A program made the position numbers and the translations under genes. A DNA stretch of 36,723 bases from Marmoricola sp. (lineage in GTDB: Bacteria; Actinomycetota; Actinomycetes; Propionibacteriales; Nocardioidaceae). The notes under the pieces are model-generated. The model was not told the DNA's origin and did no database searches. It saw nothing but the letters and a program-made list of their open reading frames with translations. The stretch lies in assembly GCA_025965315.1 (NCBI GenBank), contig JAOPXD010000113.1, positions 1 through 36,723 on the forward strand. Direction: 5' to 3'. Positions 33,129 to 36,723 of this stretch are shown piece by piece (positions within the stretch are counted from its first letter, which is position 1; each line of letters begins with the position of its first letter).

Positions 33129-34352
33129 TCACCTATCGGCGCGGCGCGAGCCCTCAGGTTGGAACTTCGGGAGCAGTCCGACACCGAACACGATGAACCC
33201 GAGCCCGGCCAGCCCGGCTCCGACCAGGCTGGGCGCCCGGTAGCCGTGCCCGGCCTCGATCACCACCGACCCCAGCCAAGCGCCGAGACCGTTCGCGACG
33301 TTCAGGGCCGAGTGGTTCAGGGCGGCGCCGAGCATCTGGGCATCACCGGCAGCGTGCATCAGCCGGAGCTGGAGGTTGATCGCGACCACCGAACCGAGGA
33401 GGCCGACCACGCCGACGAGCACCCAGAGCGCGATCGGGGTGCCGGCGAGAAGCACGATCAGGACGAGCACCACGATCGTCGCCAGGAAGCCGGCGAGGAC
33501 CGACCGCTCGACGTTCCAGTCGGCGAGCCGGCCCGCGAGCCACGCGCCCAGGACCGAGCCGATGCCGTAGGCCAGCAAGAAGGACGGGATCGCGGAACGT
33601 GACATCCCGCCGACGTCGGTGACCAGCGGAGCGACATAGCTGTACATCGCGAAGATGCCGCCGAAGCCGACCATGCCGGCCGCCAGGGCGAACAGCACCT
33701 GGGGTCGTCGTAGCGCCTGGAGCTCGCCACGGACGGTGGCGTCCGGGTGGCCCGCCGTGCGTGGGACGAACACCAGCAGGCTTACCGCGGTGAGGACGGC
33801 GATCCCGAGCACGGCCCAGTAGGCGCTGCGCCAGCCGAGGTCCTGCCCGAGCCAGGTGCTGGCCGGGACACCGATGACCGTGGCCACCGACAAGCCGAGC
33901 ATCACCCCGCTGACGGCGCGTCCGCGTCGCTCGGGAGGCACCAGCGACGCCGCGATCAACGAGGCGACACCGAAGTAGGCACCGTGCGGCAGACCGGCGA
34001 CGAACCGCGCGACCATCACCTGGGTGTAGCCGTGCGCGAGAGCCGTCGCAGCGTTCCCGATCCCGAGCGCGAGCACCAGGCCGATCGCCAGCGCGCGACG
34101 CGGCAGCCTGGCTCCGAGCGACACGATCACCGGCGCACCGACGACCACCCCCAGCGCGTACGCCGAGATGATGTGCCCGGTCCTCGGGATCGAGGAGTGA
34201 ATGCCGGTGGCGATCTCCGGCAGCAGGCCCATCGTCACGAACTCGGTGGTGCCGATCGCGAAGCCGCCGAGCGCCAGTGCCGTGATCGCCAGTCCGACGT
34301 GCTTGGTGCGCACGGCGTCGAGCGGTGTCGAGGTCGTGCTCGTGGTCGTCAT
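33129..34352 (-). CDS. MFS transporter, DHA1-type (AraJ/CmlA-like)
   Basis: The 407-residue protein has 12 predicted transmembrane helices. The first helix region, LALGGFAIGTTEFVTMGLLP, is diagnostic of the DHA1 drug/sugar efflux branch that includes AraJ, YdhP and CmlA, and the motif RFVAGLPHGAYFGVA follows. I chose ATG 34352 because the N-terminus is Thr/Ser-rich and then hydrophobic; 27 further upstream codons are open but overlap the neighbouring gene. It is likely an efflux pump. It follows two small membrane proteins on the same strand. Confidence 0.9.
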   Translation of the reverse strand: MTTTSTTSTPLDAVRTKHVGLAITALALGGFAIGTTEFVTMGLLPEIATGIHSSIPRTGHIISAYALGVVVGAPVIVSLGARLPRRALAIGLVLALGIGNAATALAHGYTQVMVARFVAGLPHGAYFGVASLIAASLVPPERRGRAVSGVMLGLSVATVIGVPASTWLGQDLGWRSAYWAVLGIAVLTAVSLLVFVPRTAGHPDATVRGELQALRRPQVLFALAAGMVGFGGIFAMYSYVAPLVTDVGGMSRSAIPSFLLAYGIGSVLGAWLAGRLADWNVERSVLAGFLATIVVLVLIVLLAGTPIALWVLVGVVGLLGSVVAINLQLRLMHAAGDAQMLGAALNHSALNVANGLGAWLGSVVIEAGHGYRAPSLVGAGLAGLGFIVFGVGLLPKFQPEGSRRADR

Positions 34353-34359
34353 GTCGCGC

Positions 34360-34738
34360 TCATTCCGGGCGGGTTCGGTACAACCACCAGAGCCCGACGA
34401 ACGGCAGCACGAGCGGGACGTATCCGTACCCACTGCCGAACCCCGACCACACGGTCGCCTTGTGCGGGTCGCTCGTGTGAATGGTTGCCCCGACGATGAT
34501 CACGCCGAGCATCTCGACGACGACGGCGCAGGTGGCGACCGAGTGGCGACTGGTTCCCAGCGCCCAGGTGGCAACGATGTAGACGATTGCCGCGAACGCG
34601 GACAACGAGTACGCCAACGGAGCTTCGGACGCGTGCGCGATCAGCTGGTACGACGACCTTCCGCTCGCACTGAACGCAAAGATCCCGTAGACGAAGACGA
34701 GTACCCGACCGAAGCCGGTCCCGGTCGCCCGGCCCGCG

Positions 34739-34746
<8 letters not shown>
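34360..34746 (-). CDS. Small integral membrane protein
   Basis: The 128-residue protein has four likely transmembrane helices (about 14-30, 42-62, 71-88 and 104-122). The sequence between helices is short and uncharged, with no catalytic motif. I do not recognise a named family. The start ATG 34746 overlaps the preceding gene by 8 bp, so they are translationally coupled. It ends 7 bases before the MFS start. Confidence 0.78.
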
Positions 34747-36054
<1,308 letters not shown>

Positions 36055-36345
36055 CTACGCTCGACCGGCCGAGGCACCGCCGGCGACCGCAGGCAGGACC
36101 ACGATCTGGTCGCCGTCCTTCAGCGCGGTCTCGAGGCCACCGGTGAAGCGGACGTCCTCGTCGTTGACGTAGACGTTCACGAACCGACGCAGGTCGCCGT
36201 CGTCGAGCAGGCGGTCCCTGAGTCCGGGGTGGTTGGCCTCGAGGTCGTCGATGAGCGCGGACAGGGTGGCGCCGCTGGCGTCCACGGCCTTCTCGCCGCC
36301 GGTGTACGTGCGCAGGATCGTCGGGATCCGGACCTCGATGGGCAT
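36055..36345 (-). CDS. cysO: Sulfur-carrier protein CysO (MoaD/ThiS family)
   Basis: This small ubiquitin-fold carrier (96 residues) delivers sulfur as a C-terminal thiocarboxylate to CysM. The family ends in Gly-Gly. Here the last strand reads IVVLPAVAGG (81-90), but six more residues, ASAGRA, follow before the stop. The extension would block thiocarboxylate formation unless removed, possibly by the JAMM protease encoded next to it. The DNA of the extension resembles a repeat found at 31422. The start ATG 36345 has AGGAA upstream. Confidence 0.94.
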   Translation of the reverse strand: MPIEVRIPTILRTYTGGEKAVDASGATLSALIDDLEANHPGLRDRLLDDGDLRRFVNVYVNDEDVRFTGGLETALKDGDQIVVLPAVAGGASAGRA

Positions 36346-36382
36346 TGCGTTCCTCTGCTTCTTGGGGTTGCTGCTCGTGCGA

Positions 36383-36723
36383 CTAGGAGTCGGTCAGCGT
36401 GACGTCTTCTTCGGTGACGGTTCCGTCGATGATCCTGTAGGACCTGAACTCCACCGGGCCCTCACTATTCCCGTGTTCCCGTGTGGACACCAACACGTAG
36501 TGCGCGCCGGGCTCGTTGGCCAGGCCGATGTCGGTCCGGCTCGGGTAGGCCTCGGTGGCGGTGTGCGAGTGGTAGATCACCACAGGTTCCTCGTCGCGGT
36601 CCCACATCTCCTTGTAGAGCGCGAGCAGCTCGGAGGAGTCGAACTCGTAGAAGGTGGGTGATCCGGCGGCGTTGATCATCGGCACGTGCCGGCTCGGGGT
36701 GTCGGAGCCCTCGGCGCCGGCGA
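36383..36723 (-). CDS. mec: Mec-type JAMM/MPN+ cysteine-releasing protease (5' end outside window)
   Basis: About 113 C-terminal residues are present, running off the right edge, so the N-terminal metal Glu is not seen. The JAMM motif HSHTATEAYPSRTD is intact (two His, Ser and Asp). The family, Mycobacterium Mec, is a zinc metalloprotease that frees cysteine from the CysO-Cys adduct. It ends 37 bases before cysO and starts the operon mec-cysO-cysM. The first in-window Met is not the true start; the frame is open to the edge and upstream residues (AGAEGSDTPSRHVPM) continue the family pattern. Confidence 0.93.
   Translation of the reverse strand, partial: AGAEGSDTPSRHVPMINAAGSPTFYEFDSSELLALYKEMWDRDEEPVVIYHSHTATEAYPSRTDIGLANEPGAHYVLVSTREHGNSEGPVEFRSYRIIDGTVTEEDVTLTDS

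Overview
The window is chromosomal DNA from a high-GC Gram-positive bacterium (Actinomycetota). GC-rich third codon positions, frequent GTG starts, an HU protein with a long Ala/Pro/Lys tail, an NdgR-type IclR regulator beside leuCD, and a Mec-CysO-CysM plus murI / metallo-beta-lactamase / rph / rdgB block (the Mycobacterium/Streptomyces arrangement) all support this. A Nocardioides-like member of the Propionibacteriales is my best guess; it is inference. The content is mostly housekeeping. I see no phage, insertion sequence or CRISPR array, and no gap over 300 bases lacks a gene.

Layout. 1-3.8 kb: hup, leuD and leuC on the minus strand, with ndgR divergent from leuC. 3.9-5.7 kb: a LicD-like/methyltransferase fusion with a small coiled-coil partner. 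5.8-7.8 kb: an alkylation-repair operon (Ada-AlkA fusion and Ogt). 8.0-10.7 kb: adenosine deaminase, a small membrane protein, a DsbA-fold protein without its CXXC, and divergent oligoribonuclease. 10.8-14.7 kb: tRNA-His, pirin with a clear promoter/operator, a FAD oxidoreductase and tRNA-Lys. 14.7-19.6 kb: two paralogous secreted endonuclease/exonuclease/phosphatase-fold proteins and a secreted propeller-like protein. 19.7-24.9 kb: a MASE1 sensor kinase overlapping an orphan adenine DNA methylase, then a secreted SGNH hydrolase operon. 25.1-27.7 kb: GroES-like protein, DUF3618 protein, bcp, an unusual tRNA, rdgB and rph. 27.7-31.4 kb: an ABC-2 exporter with a divergent NarL-type two-component system. 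31.4-36.7 kb: REP-like repeat, metallo-beta-lactamase hydrolase, murI, an MFS exporter, two small membrane proteins, cysM, cysO and the start-truncated mec.

How the genes work together. Mec, CysO and CysM form the sulfur-carrier route to cysteine. LeuC/LeuD with NdgR are leucine synthesis and its regulator. Ada-AlkA and Ogt are DNA alkylation repair. The kinase/regulator pair probably controls its divergent ABC exporter. Rph, Orn and RdgB maintain RNA and nucleotide pools.

Most interesting: a tRNA with a UAG (leucine, CUA) anticodon but a class I body with a short variable loop; a CysO whose C-terminus runs six residues past the essential Gly-Gly, in DNA resembling a REP-like repeat found elsewhere in the window; a recurring TANNNT element 6-7 nt before start codons that implies many leaderless mRNAs; and a DsbA-fold protein lacking its active-site cysteines.
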